Below, piece by piece: positions 20,169-30,004 of a stretch of 64,000 nucleotides of DNA. A program made the position numbers and the translations under genes. Under the pieces are notes generated by a model, which saw nothing but the letters and a program-made list of their open reading frames with translations, was not told where the DNA came from and ran no database searches. Positions within the stretch are counted from its first letter, which is position 1. Each line of letters opens with the position of its first letter. The stretch is from Gordonia pseudamarae (GTDB lineage Bacteria; Actinomycetota; Actinomycetes; Mycobacteriales; Mycobacteriaceae), in assembly GCF_025273675.1 (NCBI RefSeq), contig NZ_CP045809.1:2108001-2172000 (forward strand), read 5' to 3'.

Positions 20169-20343
20169 CAGGAGGGTGGGCACCCGACACATGATGCCAG
20201 CAACCGGTGAAATGGGTTTTGTGGTGCGCGATTGCTATCATTGCGGTTCCCCCGGCTACCATGCCTCGGCAGCCGGATGACCGCGTGTCCCGCGTGAGTC
20301 CACGCGCCGTCGCCGACAACTGAAGACGAGGAGTTCGACCGCC

Positions 20344-20922
20344 GTGCAGATCACCCCTCCCTCACAGACGCTGGCAGCGCACATCACCACACTCGTCGAA
20401 CCGGTCGCCGCCGCTCACGGCTACGACCTGGAGGGCGTCAGCGTCCGGTGGCCCGAGCCCGGTGACCGGTCCGACGTTCGCCGCGAGGTCACGATCACCG
20501 TCGACCGCGACGGCGCCAACGACCTCGACGAGATCGCCGCCCTGAGTCGCGAGATCTCCACCGTCCTCGACGCCGACCCCGACGTGCCCGGTGAACCCTA
20601 CGAGCTGGAGGTGGGCTCACCCGGCGTCGACCGGCCGCTGACCACCGCCCGGCATTGGCGCCGCGCGTGCGGGCGCAAGGTGGCCGTGGACCTGGCCGAT
20701 CAGGACGCGCCGCGGGTGACCGGCAGGGCCGGAGCTCTCGACGACGACACCGTGACCCTGGTCATCAATGAGCGCGGCCGCATCCACAGCCGCACGATCG
20801 AACTCGCCTCGATCGCGAAAGCCGTTGTCCAGGTCGATTTTTCCCTGCCCTCGGTGAGGGAGCTCGAACTCTGCGGGTTCGACGAGGAGCAGATTGCCGA
20901 ACGCCGCCAGGGGCGTGGGTGA
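20344..20922 (+). CDS. rimP: Ribosome maturation factor RimP
   Basis: Binds and matures the 30S subunit; 192 residues. The N-terminal domain has AAHGYDLEGVSVRWPEPG, the middle LEVGSPGVDRPLTTARHWRRA motif is diagnostic, and the C-terminal SH3-like part ends in VDFSLPSVRELELCGFDEE. The GTG start at 20344 is preceded by GAGGAG. It is the first gene of the rimP-nusA-ylxR-infB-rbfA operon, with about 150 nt between it and the divergent lipoprotein gene holding the promoter. Confidence 0.95.
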   Translation: MQITPPSQTLAAHITTLVEPVAAAHGYDLEGVSVRWPEPGDRSDVRREVTITVDRDGANDLDEIAALSREISTVLDADPDVPGEPYELEVGSPGVDRPLTTARHWRRACGRKVAVDLADQDAPRVTGRAGALDDDTVTLVINERGRIHSRTIELASIAKAVVQVDFSLPSVRELELCGFDEEQIAERRQGRG

Positions 20923-20980
20923 ACCGATGCGCGAGAAGACGACGACCGTAACCAGCCAGACAAGTGAATAGGAGCAGCCC

Positions 20981-21988
20981 ATGCATATCGACATCAGCGC
21001 CCTGCGCATGATCGAGGCCGACAAAGGCATCCCGATCGATACCGTGATCACCACGATCGAGACCGCGCTGCTGACCGCGTACAAGCACACCGCCCACCCG
21101 GCCCCGCACGCGCGCATCGACATCGACCGCAAATCCGGTGAGGTGCGGGTCATGGCGCACGAATTCGGGCCGAACGGCGAGATATCCGAGGAATGGGACG
21201 ACACCCCCGACGACTTCGGGCGTATCGCGGCGACCACGGCCCGCCAGGTCATCCTGCAACGACTGCGTGATGCCGAGAGCGAGAAGACTTTCGGCGAGTT
21301 CGCCACCCACGAGGGTGAGATCGTCGGTGGTGTGGTGCAGGCCGATGCCCGCGCCAACGCCCGCGAGATGATCGTCGTGGCGATCGGCAGTGACGCCAAC
21401 CCCGTCGAAGGCGTGATCCCCAAGGCCGAGCAGGTTCCCGGTGAGCGGCTCAAGCACGGCGACCGCGTCAAGTGCTACGTGGTCGGGGTCACCCGCGGTA
21501 CGCGTGGCACTCAGATCACGCTGTCGCGCACCCACCCCAACCTGGTGCGCAAGCTGTTCGCCCTTGAGGTGCCCGAGATCGAGGACGGCTCGGTCGAGAT
21601 CGTCGCGGTCGCGCGTGAGGCCGGCCATAGGTCGAAGATCGCCGTACACACCAAGGTCGGCGGCCTCAACGCGAAGGGGGCGTGCATCGGGCCGATGGGG
21701 CAGCGGGTGCGCAACGTGATGAGCGAATTGGGCGGTGAGAAGATAGACATCATCGACTTCGACGAGGATCCGGCCGTGTTCGTCGGGAATGCGCTGTCCC
21801 CGGCAAAGGTTGTATCGGTGACGGTCATCGATCTGGAGCTCAAGGCCGCCCGGGTTATCGTGCCCGACTATCAGTTGTCGCTGGCGATCGGCAAGGAAGG
21901 GCAGAACGCGCGGCTCGCCGCCCGGCTGACCGGGTGGCGGATCGACATCCGGTCCGACGCCGATCCCGTCGGCGAGGCGCCGGCGTGA
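20981..21988 (+). CDS. nusA: Transcription termination/antitermination factor NusA
   Basis: RNA polymerase-associated elongation factor, 335 residues, the short form without C-terminal acidic repeats usual in actinobacteria. In order: the N-terminal RNAP-binding domain (to about 115), an S1 domain (about 120-190, [21 protein letters not shown]), then two KH domains ([14 protein letters not shown] and [42 protein letters not shown]). Preceded by AGGAGC, 58 nt after rimP. Confidence 0.97.
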   Translation: MHIDISALRMIEADKGIPIDTVITTIETALLTAYKHTAHPAPHARIDIDRKSGEVRVMAHEFGPNGEISEEWDDTPDDFGRIAATTARQVILQRLRDAESEKTFGEFATHEGEIVGGVVQADARANAREMIVVAIGSDANPVEGVIPKAEQVPGERLKHGDRVKCYVVGVTRGTRGTQITLSRTHPNLVRKLFALEVPEIEDGSVEIVAVAREAGHRSKIAVHTKVGGLNAKGACIGPMGQRVRNVMSELGGEKIDIIDFDEDPAVFVGNALSPAKVVSVTVIDLELKAARVIVPDYQLSLAIGKEGQNARLAARLTGWRIDIRSDADPVGEAPA

Positions 21989-22053
21989 CGGGCCGCACAC
22001 GGCCGATCGTGGGCCGATTCTCCCGATCGGCCCACGGCGCGCTAGACTGATCG

Positions 22054-22389
22054 ATGGTTCCACGAACGCTATCCGAGGCACCGGTACGTACCTGCGTCGG
22101 ATGTCGGCAGCGCGATGCCGCGACAGCCCTGGTTCGGTTGGTGGCCGGTACCGATTCCGGTGCGGTTGCCGGCAGAACGACGGTGGTCGTCGACATGGCG
22201 CGAACCATGCCCGGGCGGGGCGCCTGGTTGCACGCGCGAGAGGATTGCATCTCCCGCGCGCTGCGCCGCAAGGCCTTCGGACCGGCACTACGGGCCCACG
22301 GCATAGCCGTGACCCACAGTGATCTCCGCGAGTTGGTCGGGGAGATCAACGATCAAAGACAGGCAGCAGAAGACATGAGCACACCGTGA
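22054..22389 (+). CDS. ylxR: YlxR-family protein (DUF448)
   Basis: Small nucleic-acid-binding protein, 111 residues, always found between nusA and infB. It shows the YlxR signatures RTCVGCRQRD (about 12-21) and MPGRGAWLHAREDCISRALRRKAF. In Bacillus YlxR homologues are linked to RNase P and global regulation. The ATG at 22054 follows TAGACT by only 5 nt. The equivalent is Rv2840c. Confidence 0.93.
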   Translation: MVPRTLSEAPVRTCVGCRQRDAATALVRLVAGTDSGAVAGRTTVVVDMARTMPGRGAWLHAREDCISRALRRKAFGPALRAHGIAVTHSDLRELVGEINDQRQAAEDMSTP

Positions 22390-22469
22390 AGTACCCACGA
22401 TGAGCACGTATCGGACGTAACCACGAGGCTGTAGCGGGCAAGCCGCTCGGCCTCCAAGTGAGGAGAGCA

Positions 22470-25356
22470 GTGGCAGGCAAGGCCCGCGTGCACGAATTGG
22501 CCAAAGAACTCGGCGTGACGAGCAAACAGGTGCTCGAACGTCTGAAGGAGCAGGGCGAGTTCGTCAAATCCGCGTCGTCGACAGTGGAGGCCCCGGTGGC
22601 CCGCCGACTTCGCGAGTCATTCCCCCAGGCCGGTGGCAAGGACACAAGTTCGTCCGCCAAGCCCCGGCCCACCGGTGCGCCCAAACCAGGCGCACCCCGT
22701 CCGTCGGCGGCGCCGGCGGCGGCAGCCCCCACATCCGCGAAGCCGGCACCGGCCGGTCCGCGACCCGGCGCACCCAGGCCCGCCGCGCCCGCTCCTGCGG
22801 CCGCGGCTGGTGCTCCGGCACCCGCCGACGCCGGGCAGCCGGCACCGCAGCAGGGATCCGGCCCCAAGCCGGGCCGGCCGCGTCCGGCCGCACCAAAGCC
22901 CGCCGCGGCCTCCGCGCCGGGCGCCCCAGGCACCCGCGCCGTCGGCACCGCGTGACGGTGGCGCACCGCGACCTGGTTCCGGCCCGCGTCCCGGACCGAA
23001 GCCCGGTCCGCGTGCTCCGCGCGTGGGCAACAACCCCTATTCGTCGGCTCCGGCGCCCGCGCCGCGGCCCGCCGGTCCCCGCCCGGGTCCCGGCCAGGGC
23101 GGTCCCCGCCCCGGTGGTGGTCGTCCGGGTGCCCAGGCACGTCCCGGTCAGGGCGGTCCCCGGCCCGCCCCGGGTCAGGGCGGTCCCCGCCCCAACCCGG
23201 GCAACATGCCTCCGCGCCCGAATCCCGGTGCCATGCCCAGCCGTGCCGCCCGCCCCGATGCCGGTCGTCCCGGCCGCGGTGGTCCCGGTGCCGGCCGTGG
23301 TGGCGCCGGTGGCGGTGGTGGCTATCGAGGTGGCGGTACCGGCACCGGCGCACCCGGTGGTGCTCCCGCCGGCGGTGGTTTCCGTGGTCGCCCCGGTGGT
23401 GGTGGTGGCGGCGGTGGTGGTGGCCGTGGTCGCGGCGGTGCCGCGGGTGCCTTCGGGCGTCCGGGCGGTGCCCCCCGCCGGGGCCGCAAGTCCAAGCGTC
23501 AGAAGCGGCAAGAATACGACTCGATGCAGGCACCCGCGGTCGGCGGTGTGCGGCTGCCCCGCGGCAACGGCGAGACCATCCGGCTCGCCCGCGGCGCCTC
23601 GCTGTCGGACTTCGCCGACAAGATCGGCGCCAACCCGGCATCGCTGGTCCAGGCGTTGTTCAATCTCGGCGAGATGGTCACGGCCACCGAGTCGGTGAAC
23701 GATGAGACGCTCGAGCTGCTCGGCGGTGAGATGAACTACACCGTCCAGGTCGTCAGCCCTGAGGACGAGGACCGTGAGCTGCTCGAGAGCTTCGACCTCA
23801 CCTACGGCGAGGACGAGGGCGGCGAGGAAGATCTCGAACAGCGTCCGCCGGTGGTGACCGTGATGGGTCACGTCGACCACGGTAAGACCCGACTGCTCGA
23901 CACGATCCGTAAGGCCAACGTCCGCGAGGGCGAGGCCGGCGGCATCACCCAGCACATCGGTGCCTACCAGGTCAACACCCACCTCAACGGCGAAGACCGC
24001 CTCATCACCTTCATCGACACCCCCGGTCACGAGGCGTTCACCGCCATGCGTGCCCGTGGTGCCAAGGCCACCGACATCGCGATCGTCGTGGTGGCCGCCG
24101 ATGACGGCGTGATGCCGCAGACGGTGGAGGCCATCAACCACGCGCAGGCGGCCGACGTGCCGATCGTCGTGGCGGTCAACAAGATCGACAAGGAGGGTGC
24201 GCAGCCGGAGAAGATCCGCGGCCAGCTCACCGAGTACGGTCTGGTGCCCGAGGAGTACGGCGGAGACACCATGTTCGTCGACATCTCGGCCAAGCAGGGC
24301 ACCAACATCGAGGCACTGCTCGAAGCGGTGCTGCTGACCGCCGATGCCTCGCTCGATCTGCGTGCCAACCCCGACATGGACGCACAGGGTGTGGCCATCG
24401 AGGCGCACCTGGACCGCGGCCGTGGCCCGGTGGCCACTGTCCTGGTTCAGCGAGGAACGCTGAAGGTGGGCGATTCGATCGTCGCCGGCGATGCCTACGG
24501 ACGCGTCCGGCGCATGGTCGACGAGCACGGCGACGACGTCGCCGAGGCCACCCCGTCGCGTCCGGTGCAGGTCGTCGGCTTCACGTCGGTGCCCGGCGCG
24601 GGCGACAACCTCCTGGTCGTCGAAGAGGATCGGATCGCCCGGCAGATCGCCGACCGGCGCAACGCGCGCAAGCGCAACGCGCTGGCCGCACGCAGCCGCA
24701 AGCGCATCAGCCTGGAAGATCTGGATTCGGCTCTCAAGGAGACCAGCCAGCTCAACCTCATCCTCAAGGGCGACAACTCGGGTACCGTCGAGGCGCTCGA
24801 AGAGGCGCTGCTCGGGATCGAGATGGACGACGAGGTCTCGTTGCGGATCATCGACCGTGGCGTGGGCGGTGTCACCGAGACCAACGTCAACCTGGCGGCG
24901 GCCTCGGATGCCATCATCATCGGCTTCAACGTCCGTGCCGAGGGCAAGGCGACCGAACTGGCGAACCGCGAGGGCGTCGACATCCGGTACTACTCGGTGA
25001 TCTACCAGGCCATCGACGAGATCGAGAGCGCGCTCAAGGGCATGCTCAAGCCGATCTACGAAGAGGCGGAACTCGGCCGCGCCGAGATTCGCGCCATCTT
25101 CAAGTCGTCCAAGGTCGGCAACATCGCCGGCTGTCTGGTCCAGTCGGGCATCATGCGCCGCAACGCCAAGGCGCGTCTGCTGCGCGACAACGTGGTGGTC
25201 GCCGAGAACCTGACGATCTCCTCGCTCAAGCGGGAGAAGGACGATGCGACCGAGGTGCGCGAAGGGTACGAGTGTGGTCTCACGCTCACCTACAGCGACA
25301 TCAAGGTCGACGACGTCATCGAAACGTACGAGCTGCGCGAGAAGCCACGAGACTGA
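22470..25356 (+). CDS. infB: Translation initiation factor IF-2, reading frame broken near 22925
   Basis: GTPase that places initiator tRNA on the ribosome; essential. The N-terminal IF2N domain ([20 protein letters not shown]) and the Pro/Ala-rich linker are read from GTG 22470, which has AGGAG upstream, but this frame ends at a TGA at 22953-22955. The rest lies in the +1 frame: the Gly/Arg-rich linker, a second IF2N domain, and the G domain with [28 protein letters not shown] and NKIDKEG, through to the C-terminal initiator-tRNA domain ending at 25356. Codon character switches at about 22917-22935. Removing one C from the CCCC run 22924-22927 joins both parts into one protein of about 961 residues. 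A sequencing insertion is the simplest explanation; the alternatives are ribosomal frameshifting or use of an internal start. Confidence 0.93.
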
Positions 25357-25364
25357 TCTCCGCT

Positions 25365-25408
25365 CCGCGACGCACCGCCGATCCTGCAGGGATCGCTGTG
25401 CGTCGCGG
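25365..25408 (+). terminator. Stem-loop just after infB
   Basis: CCGCGACGCAC (25365-25375) pairs perfectly with GTGCGTCGCGG (25398-25408), and an inner CGATCC/GGATCG pair extends the hairpin. It begins 9 nt after the infB stop. There is no T-tract, so it may act as a 3' stabiliser or attenuator rather than a full terminator. Confidence 0.6.
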
Positions 25409-25425
25409 TCGTACCCCCCGGCTAC

Positions 25426-25489
25426 CTCCCCCTTCGGACAGTGTTTGTGCCACGGCTGTTGGCGTTGCGCGGACCAACCCAAGGGGGAG
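25426..25489 (+). promoter_or_regulatory. Structured leader before rbfA
   Basis: CTCCCCCTT (25426-25434) is perfectly complementary to AAGGGGGAG (25481-25489). The enclosed loop holds a smaller GTTGG/CCAAC stem (25458-25462 with 25473-25477). It lies directly upstream of the rbfA ribosome binding site (GAAAGGA) and follows the infB stem-loop. It could be a regulatory leader, a processing site or a small RNA. Confidence 0.4.
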
Positions 25490-25520
25490 TAGTACTTTGA
25501 ATTGAGAAAGGACGTGAGCA

Positions 25521-25976
25521 ATGGCTGACCCCGCACGGGCCCAACGTCTGGCCAAACGGATCTCCTCGATCGTCGCGTCGGCGATAGCGCACGACATCAA
25601 GGATCCGCGGCTGGCGCACGTCACCATCACCGACGCGCGCGTCACCAACGACCTACACGAGGCGACCCTGTTCTACACGGTGATGGGTGAGTCGATCGAT
25701 TCGCCGCCGGACTACGCCGAGGCCGCCGCCGGGCTGGCCAAGGCCACCGGCATCCTGCGCTCCAAGGTGGGCGCCGGGACGGGGGTCCGGTTCACCCCCA
25801 CACTGGCCTTCGTGCGCGACTCGGTGCCCGACGCCGCCCGTCACATGGAAGAACTCGTCGCCCGTGCCCGGGCCAACGATCTGGCCGTCGCGCAGCAGGC
25901 GGCAGGGGCACAGCCGGCGGGCGAGGCCGATCCGTACCGGCGCGATGACGACGACGAGGACGGTCCGGACACGTGA
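25521..25976 (+). CDS. rbfA: Ribosome-binding factor A
   Basis: Single KH-like domain protein for 16S rRNA 5' end maturation and cold adaptation; 151 residues. Family motifs are [18 protein letters not shown] (about 6-23), [21 protein letters not shown] and the late [25 protein letters not shown]. The C-terminal tail (about 118-151) is acidic and disordered. The stop overlaps the GTG start of the DHH gene. Confidence 0.95.
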   Translation: MADPARAQRLAKRISSIVASAIAHDIKDPRLAHVTITDARVTNDLHEATLFYTVMGESIDSPPDYAEAAAGLAKATGILRSKVGAGTGVRFTPTLAFVRDSVPDAARHMEELVARARANDLAVAQQAAGAQPAGEADPYRRDDDDEDGPDT

Positions 25977-26929
25977 ACCGGTGCACACCGCAACATGTTG
26001 CCCAGGTGTTGGGGGATGCGCCGGCCGTGACGATTCTGTGCCACGTCCGGCCCGATCCCGACACCATCGGCAGCGGACTGGCGCTGGGGCTGGGGCTGTC
26101 CCGGCGCGGCGCCGAGGTGGAGGTGTCCTTCCCCGGAAAGGAGACGTTGCCGCAAACGTTGACAGCGCTGCCCGGGGCGGGTCTGGTGGTTCCGGCCGAC
26201 GAGGTGATCGGTCATCCGGTGGTGGTCTCGGTCGATGCCGCCACCCTGGGCAGACTCGGTGACCTCGGTGCCGTTTTCGAACGTGCCGAGCGCAGTGTCG
26301 TCGTCGACCATCACGTGTCCAACGGTGGTTTCGGCGCGCTCAACCTGATCGATCCGTCGGCGGACTGCACCGCCACATTGGTGCTGCAGATCCTTGATGC
26401 GCTCGGTATCGAGATCGACGCCGACATCGCGACGTGTGTGTACGCGGGCCTGATCACCGATACCGGATCGTTCAAGTGGGCGCGTCCGGAGTCACTGCGG
26501 GTCGGTGCCAGGCTCCTGGATGCGGGGGTAGACGGTTCGGTATGGAGCCGTGCCCTGCTCGACACGCATCCGGTGTCCTGGTTGTCGCTGGTGTCCAAGG
26601 TTCTCGACGGCGCCCGGTTCGACGCGCGGGCGTGCGCCGGCCGCGGAGTGATCTATGCGGTTGTCGCCCATGACATGCTGGGCCCGGTGGGTTGGGCGGA
26701 CGTGGAGAGCATCATCGATGTGTTGCGCGTCGCCGAGGAGGCCGAGGTGGCCGCGGTGTTCAAGGAGACCGCCCCGGGGAAGTGGGCGGTGTCGTTGCGG
26801 GCCAAGGACAAGGTCGACCTCGTTCCGCTGGCGGGTGCGCACGGCGGCGGTGGGCATCGGCGTGCCGCCGGCTACAGCGACAGTGGGCCTGCCGCCGACG
26901 TGGTGAAGCGATTCCTGGAGTCCCTCTGA
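25973..26929 (+). CDS. nrnA: DHH/DHHA1 phosphoesterase: nanoRNase / pAp phosphatase / c-di-AMP phosphodiesterase
   Basis: Metal-dependent phosphoesterase, 318 residues, the counterpart of M. tuberculosis Rv2837c (CnpB/NrnA). That protein degrades nanoRNA and pAp and hydrolyses c-di-AMP/pApA. DHH domain motifs are [17 protein letters not shown] (about 22-38), the middle aspartate region [17 protein letters not shown] (DHH) and GLITDTGSF. The DHHA1 domain carries [14 protein letters not shown]. The GTG at 25973 overlaps the rbfA stop (GTGA). Confidence 0.94.
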   Translation: MNRCTPQHVAQVLGDAPAVTILCHVRPDPDTIGSGLALGLGLSRRGAEVEVSFPGKETLPQTLTALPGAGLVVPADEVIGHPVVVSVDAATLGRLGDLGAVFERAERSVVVDHHVSNGGFGALNLIDPSADCTATLVLQILDALGIEIDADIATCVYAGLITDTGSFKWARPESLRVGARLLDAGVDGSVWSRALLDTHPVSWLSLVSKVLDGARFDARACAGRGVIYAVVAHDMLGPVGWADVESIIDVLRVAEEAEVAAVFKETAPGKWAVSLRAKDKVDLVPLAGAHGGGGHRRAAGYSDSGPAADVVKRFLESL

Positions 26930-27003
26930 CCGGACTACCCGGGGGTTCCGATACCCCGGGCCCGAACAGCCGGGATTCGGGCAGACCGGATTCCGGCACC
27001 GGG

Positions 27004-28356
27004 GTGCGCCGGATCGCGGTGCTGGCGGTCTCCGCACTGCTCGTATTGGTGGCGCCACCGCTGTATCTGTTGCTCGACCTGGCCGTCGTCGGGCAGCTCG
27101 GCGGCCGTGAACTCGCCGCGCTCGGCGTCGGAACCCTGGTGCTGGCCACCATCAGCACCCAGCTCACCTTCCTTTCGTACGGCACCACGGCACGGTCGGC
27201 GCGGCGCTTCGGTGCCGGTGACCGGGCCGGGGCGGTCCGCGAGGGGGTGCAGGCGACGTGGGTTGCCTTCGGTGTCGGGGTGGTGCTGGTGGCCCTGGCG
27301 TATCCGCTGGCGCCGGCCGTGATGGGGGCGCTCGTCGGATCCGGCGAGGAGGGCTCGGCCGAGGTCGTGGACGAGGCCACCACGTGGCTGCGGGTGGCCG
27401 TGTTCGGAGTGCCGCTGATCCTGGCCTCGATGGCGGGCAACGGCTGGATGCGGGGCGTGCAGGACACCCGCCGCCCGGTGGTGTTCGTGCTGTGCGGATT
27501 GTCGATCGGGGCGATCGGGGTGGTCGGTCTGGTGCACGGCGTCGGCCGGTTCCCGGATCTGGGTCTGATCGGCAGTGCCGTGGCCAACGTGGTGGGTCAA
27601 TCCATCACCGGGACGCTGTTCGTGATCCGGTTGGTGCGCGAGGTGCGGGACCCGCGGATGTCCGCCGGGGTCTCGTGGTGGGTTTCGTTGCGCCCGGATG
27701 CGGCGATCATCAGGTCGCAGTTGCTGATGGCCCGTGACCTGATCCTGCGCAGCCTGTCGTTCCAGGTGTGTTTCGTGTCCGCGACGGCGGTCGCGGCCCG
27801 GTTCGGGATCGCCTCGGTCGCGGCGCATCAGGTGACCGTTCAGGTGTGGGATTTCGTGTCGCTGCTGCTGGATTCGGTGGCGATCGCCGCGCAGTCGCTG
27901 GTCGGTGCGGCGCTCGGGGCGGGCGCGGTCGGGGTGGCGGTCACCGTCGCCCGGCGCACTGTAGTGGTGGCGCTCGCGATCGCGGCGCTGGTGGGCGCGG
28001 TGTTCGTGCTGGGCGCGGGTGTCATCCCGGGCCTGTTCAGCTCCGACGACCAGGTGCGCGAGGCGATGACCGTACCGTGGTGGTTCCTGGTGGGGATGCT
28101 GCCGATCGCCGCGGTCGTATTCGCCCTCGACGGTGTGTTGCTCGGTGCCGGTGACGCGGCCTTCTTGCGGACCGCGACGTTGTTCTCGGCGCTGTGCGGG
28201 TTCTTGCCGCTGATCTGGTTGTCGTTGCTGCTGGACTGGGGCCTGGCGGGTATCTGGTCGGGGTTGGTGGCGTTGATGGTGCTGCGCCTGGTCGCGGTGA
28301 CGTGGCGGTTCGTCGGTGGCCGTTGGCAACGGGTAGGCGTCGGGGCGGTGATCTGA
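27004..28356 (+). CDS. dinF: MATE-family efflux transporter (DinF type)
   Basis: Multidrug and toxin extrusion family transporter, about 450 residues with 12 membrane helices. It opens with LLVLVAPPLYLLLDLAVVGQLGG, and the second half includes RFGIASVAAHQVTVQVWDF, the repeat-2 MATE motif. It follows the DHH gene as Rv2836c does in M. tuberculosis. The start is uncertain: GTG 27004 gives normal family length but lacks a clear ribosome binding site, and no ATG/GTG lies between 26929 and 27004 in this frame. The product is probably translated by reinitiation after nrnA. Confidence 0.88.
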   Translation: MRRIAVLAVSALLVLVAPPLYLLLDLAVVGQLGGRELAALGVGTLVLATISTQLTFLSYGTTARSARRFGAGDRAGAVREGVQATWVAFGVGVVLVALAYPLAPAVMGALVGSGEEGSAEVVDEATTWLRVAVFGVPLILASMAGNGWMRGVQDTRRPVVFVLCGLSIGAIGVVGLVHGVGRFPDLGLIGSAVANVVGQSITGTLFVIRLVREVRDPRMSAGVSWWVSLRPDAAIIRSQLLMARDLILRSLSFQVCFVSATAVAARFGIASVAAHQVTVQVWDFVSLLLDSVAIAAQSLVGAALGAGAVGVAVTVARRTVVVALAIAALVGAVFVLGAGVIPGLFSSDDQVREAMTVPWWFLVGMLPIAAVVFALDGVLLGAGDAAFLRTATLFSALCGFLPLIWLSLLLDWGLAGIWSGLVALMVLRLVAVTWRFVGGRWQRVGVGAVI

Positions 28357-28427
28357 TCGAGACGTGGGTTACTCGTGGGATACTGCGCGTGGCGTGATGA
28401 TGCGGCGCGCCGGAGCGGAGGACGACG

Positions 28428-28892
28428 GTGAGACCGGCGAAGGTATGGGTGGTCGCGGGCGTGAGCCTGCTCGCGGTGGCACTCGCCGGCTGTGACGAGC
28501 TGGACAAGGTGATCGGCGCCGAGACCGTCACGGTCACCGAGACGCCCGGCCCGGAGAACGCGCCGGCAGCCGACGACGATCAGCAGGACTCGTCGGACGA
28601 CGATTCCGGCGGTGGCTCGCCCGACTATTTCCAGGGCCCGACGATCAGTCAGGACCACAGCGTCGTGGTGCGTACGTGCGGCCGCAAGGCGATCCTGATC
28701 AGCGGGGACGCCAACGCCATCACCCTGCTCGGCATGTGTACCTCGGTGCTGGTCAGCGGCGACGGCAACAAGGTGATCCTGGGCGGCGTGGAACGGCTGT
28801 CGGTGTCCGGGGACGGCAACACCATCACCTACTGGCCCAGCACCGCCACACTCACCGACAGCGGCAACGGCAACACCTACTTCAAACGCTGA
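28428..28892 (+). CDS. DUF3060 lipoprotein
   Basis: A 154-residue predicted lipoprotein. The signal peptide ends in the lipobox ALAGC (Cys22). An acidic disordered region follows (about 40-65), then a DUF3060 domain made of short repeated strands with ISGDANAITLLG, VSGDGNKVILGG and VSGDGNTITYW, suggesting a small beta-solenoid. Its role is unknown. Actinobacterial DUF3060 proteins are envelope-attached. The start is GTG 28428 (GGAGGACG upstream). Confidence 0.8.
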   Translation: MRPAKVWVVAGVSLLAVALAGCDELDKVIGAETVTVTETPGPENAPAADDDQQDSSDDDSGGGSPDYFQGPTISQDHSVVVRTCGRKAILISGDANAITLLGMCTSVLVSGDGNKVILGGVERLSVSGDGNTITYWPSTATLTDSGNGNTYFKR

Positions 28893-28932
28893 CCCGCGGG
28901 CCGGGATGCCGACTCTGGCACTATGGATCTTC

Positions 28933-29901
28933 GTGGCTACTCTGTGGGCGATCAGTGATCTGCATGTCGGGCATCGTGGAAACGAGGAGATCGTCGACAA
29001 GATCCGGTCCCAGGAATCGGGGGACTGGCTGATCGTGGCCGGTGATGTGGCCGAACGCACCGACGACATCATCGACACCCTGCGCCGGCTGAAGCTGAAG
29101 TTCCACACCGTCATCTGGGTTCCGGGCAATCATGAGCTGTACACCACCAGCCGGGACCCCCGGCAGGTGTTCGGGGTGGCCCGCTACGACTACCTCGTGC
29201 AGGCGTGCCGGGACATCGGGGTGATCACCCCCGAGGACATCTACCCGCTGTTCGATCCGGGCAACGGGAAACCCCCGGTCCGGGTGGTGCCGATGTTCCT
29301 GCTCTACGACTACACCTTCCGGCCCGAGGGCACCACGACGGCGCTGTCGGCGCTGGCGCTGGCGCGGGAACGCAATGTGGTGGCCACCGACGAGTTCCTG
29401 CTCTCACCCGAACCGTTCCCAACGCGCGATGCCTGGTGCCGGGCCCGGATCGAGGCCACCCGCCTGCGGCTCGAAGCGCTCGACCCGAACGAGAAGACGG
29501 TTCTGATCAACCATTGGCCGCTGCGCCGGGAACCGACCGACGTGCTGACGTATCCGGAGTTCGCGTTGTGGTGCGGCAGCGAGCTGACCGCGGACTGGCA
29601 CACCCGGTTCAATGCGGTGTGCTGTGTCTACGGGCACCTGCACATCCCGCGCACCACCTGGTACGACGGTGTGAAGTTCGACGAGGTGTCGGTCGGCTAT
29701 CCGCGGGAGTGGAAGAAGCGCGGGCTGCCCGAGCCGCTGCTGCGCAAGATCGTCCCCGATGAGGGGGTCGGGCCCGATGATCTATCGGAGTTCGGTGAAC
29801 GTTTCGAGGTGACATCGGAAATGCGTGCCAAGCGCGAGGATATGCTGCGTCGTCGTGCCGAGCGGATAGAGGCGCGTAGGCGTATGGCCGAGGGTTCCTG
29901 A
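28933..29901 (+). CDS. Calcineurin-like metallophosphoesterase (Rv2795c-like)
   Basis: Metal-dependent phosphoesterase, 322 residues. Metallophosphatase motifs are LWAISDLHVGH (D-x-H), WLIVAGDVAERTD (G-D), VPGNHELY (GNHE), a histidine in LINHWPLRR and YGHLHIPRTTWYDG (GHxH). The GTG at 28933 puts the catalytic motif near the N-terminus, as in the M. tuberculosis homologue; a GTG/ATG start further upstream adds residues with no family match. The pptT/truB group follows about 4 kb on, as in M. tuberculosis, but separated here by the metal transporter. Substrate unknown. Confidence 0.88.
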   Translation: MATLWAISDLHVGHRGNEEIVDKIRSQESGDWLIVAGDVAERTDDIIDTLRRLKLKFHTVIWVPGNHELYTTSRDPRQVFGVARYDYLVQACRDIGVITPEDIYPLFDPGNGKPPVRVVPMFLLYDYTFRPEGTTTALSALALARERNVVATDEFLLSPEPFPTRDAWCRARIEATRLRLEALDPNEKTVLINHWPLRREPTDVLTYPEFALWCGSELTADWHTRFNAVCCVYGHLHIPRTTWYDGVKFDEVSVGYPREWKKRGLPEPLLRKIVPDEGVGPDDLSEFGERFEVTSEMRAKREDMLRRRAERIEARRRMAEGS

Positions 29902-29959
29902 CTGCTCCGCAGGGTGCGGATCAGCCCTGGTCGCCACTACGCGGAATGGGATTCAGGTC

Positions 29960-29997
29960 ACCCTAACTTTGAAAGTTCGGGCACCCGAAACTAGGGT
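29960..29997. promoter_or_regulatory. Palindromic operator and leaderless -10 of the metal ABC operon
   Basis: An imperfect dyad runs from ACCCTAACTTT (29960-29970) to AAACTAGGGT (29988-29997). Within it are AACTTTGAAAGTT (29965-29977) and the perfect TTCGGG-CA-CCCGAA (29976-29989). The right arm ends in TAGGGT (29992-29997), a TANNNT -10 exactly 7 nt before the ATG at 30005, so a bound repressor would cover the promoter. The DtxR/MntR-type regulator at 37156-37878 is a candidate (inference). Confidence 0.6.
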
Positions 29998-30004
29998 ATC
30001 GGGT

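Noticed and set aside
22564..25536. 990-codon open frame on the minus strand
   Set aside because: It is antisense to infB; it arises from high GC bias at third positions and has no family motifs, whereas the plus strand encodes clear IF2.
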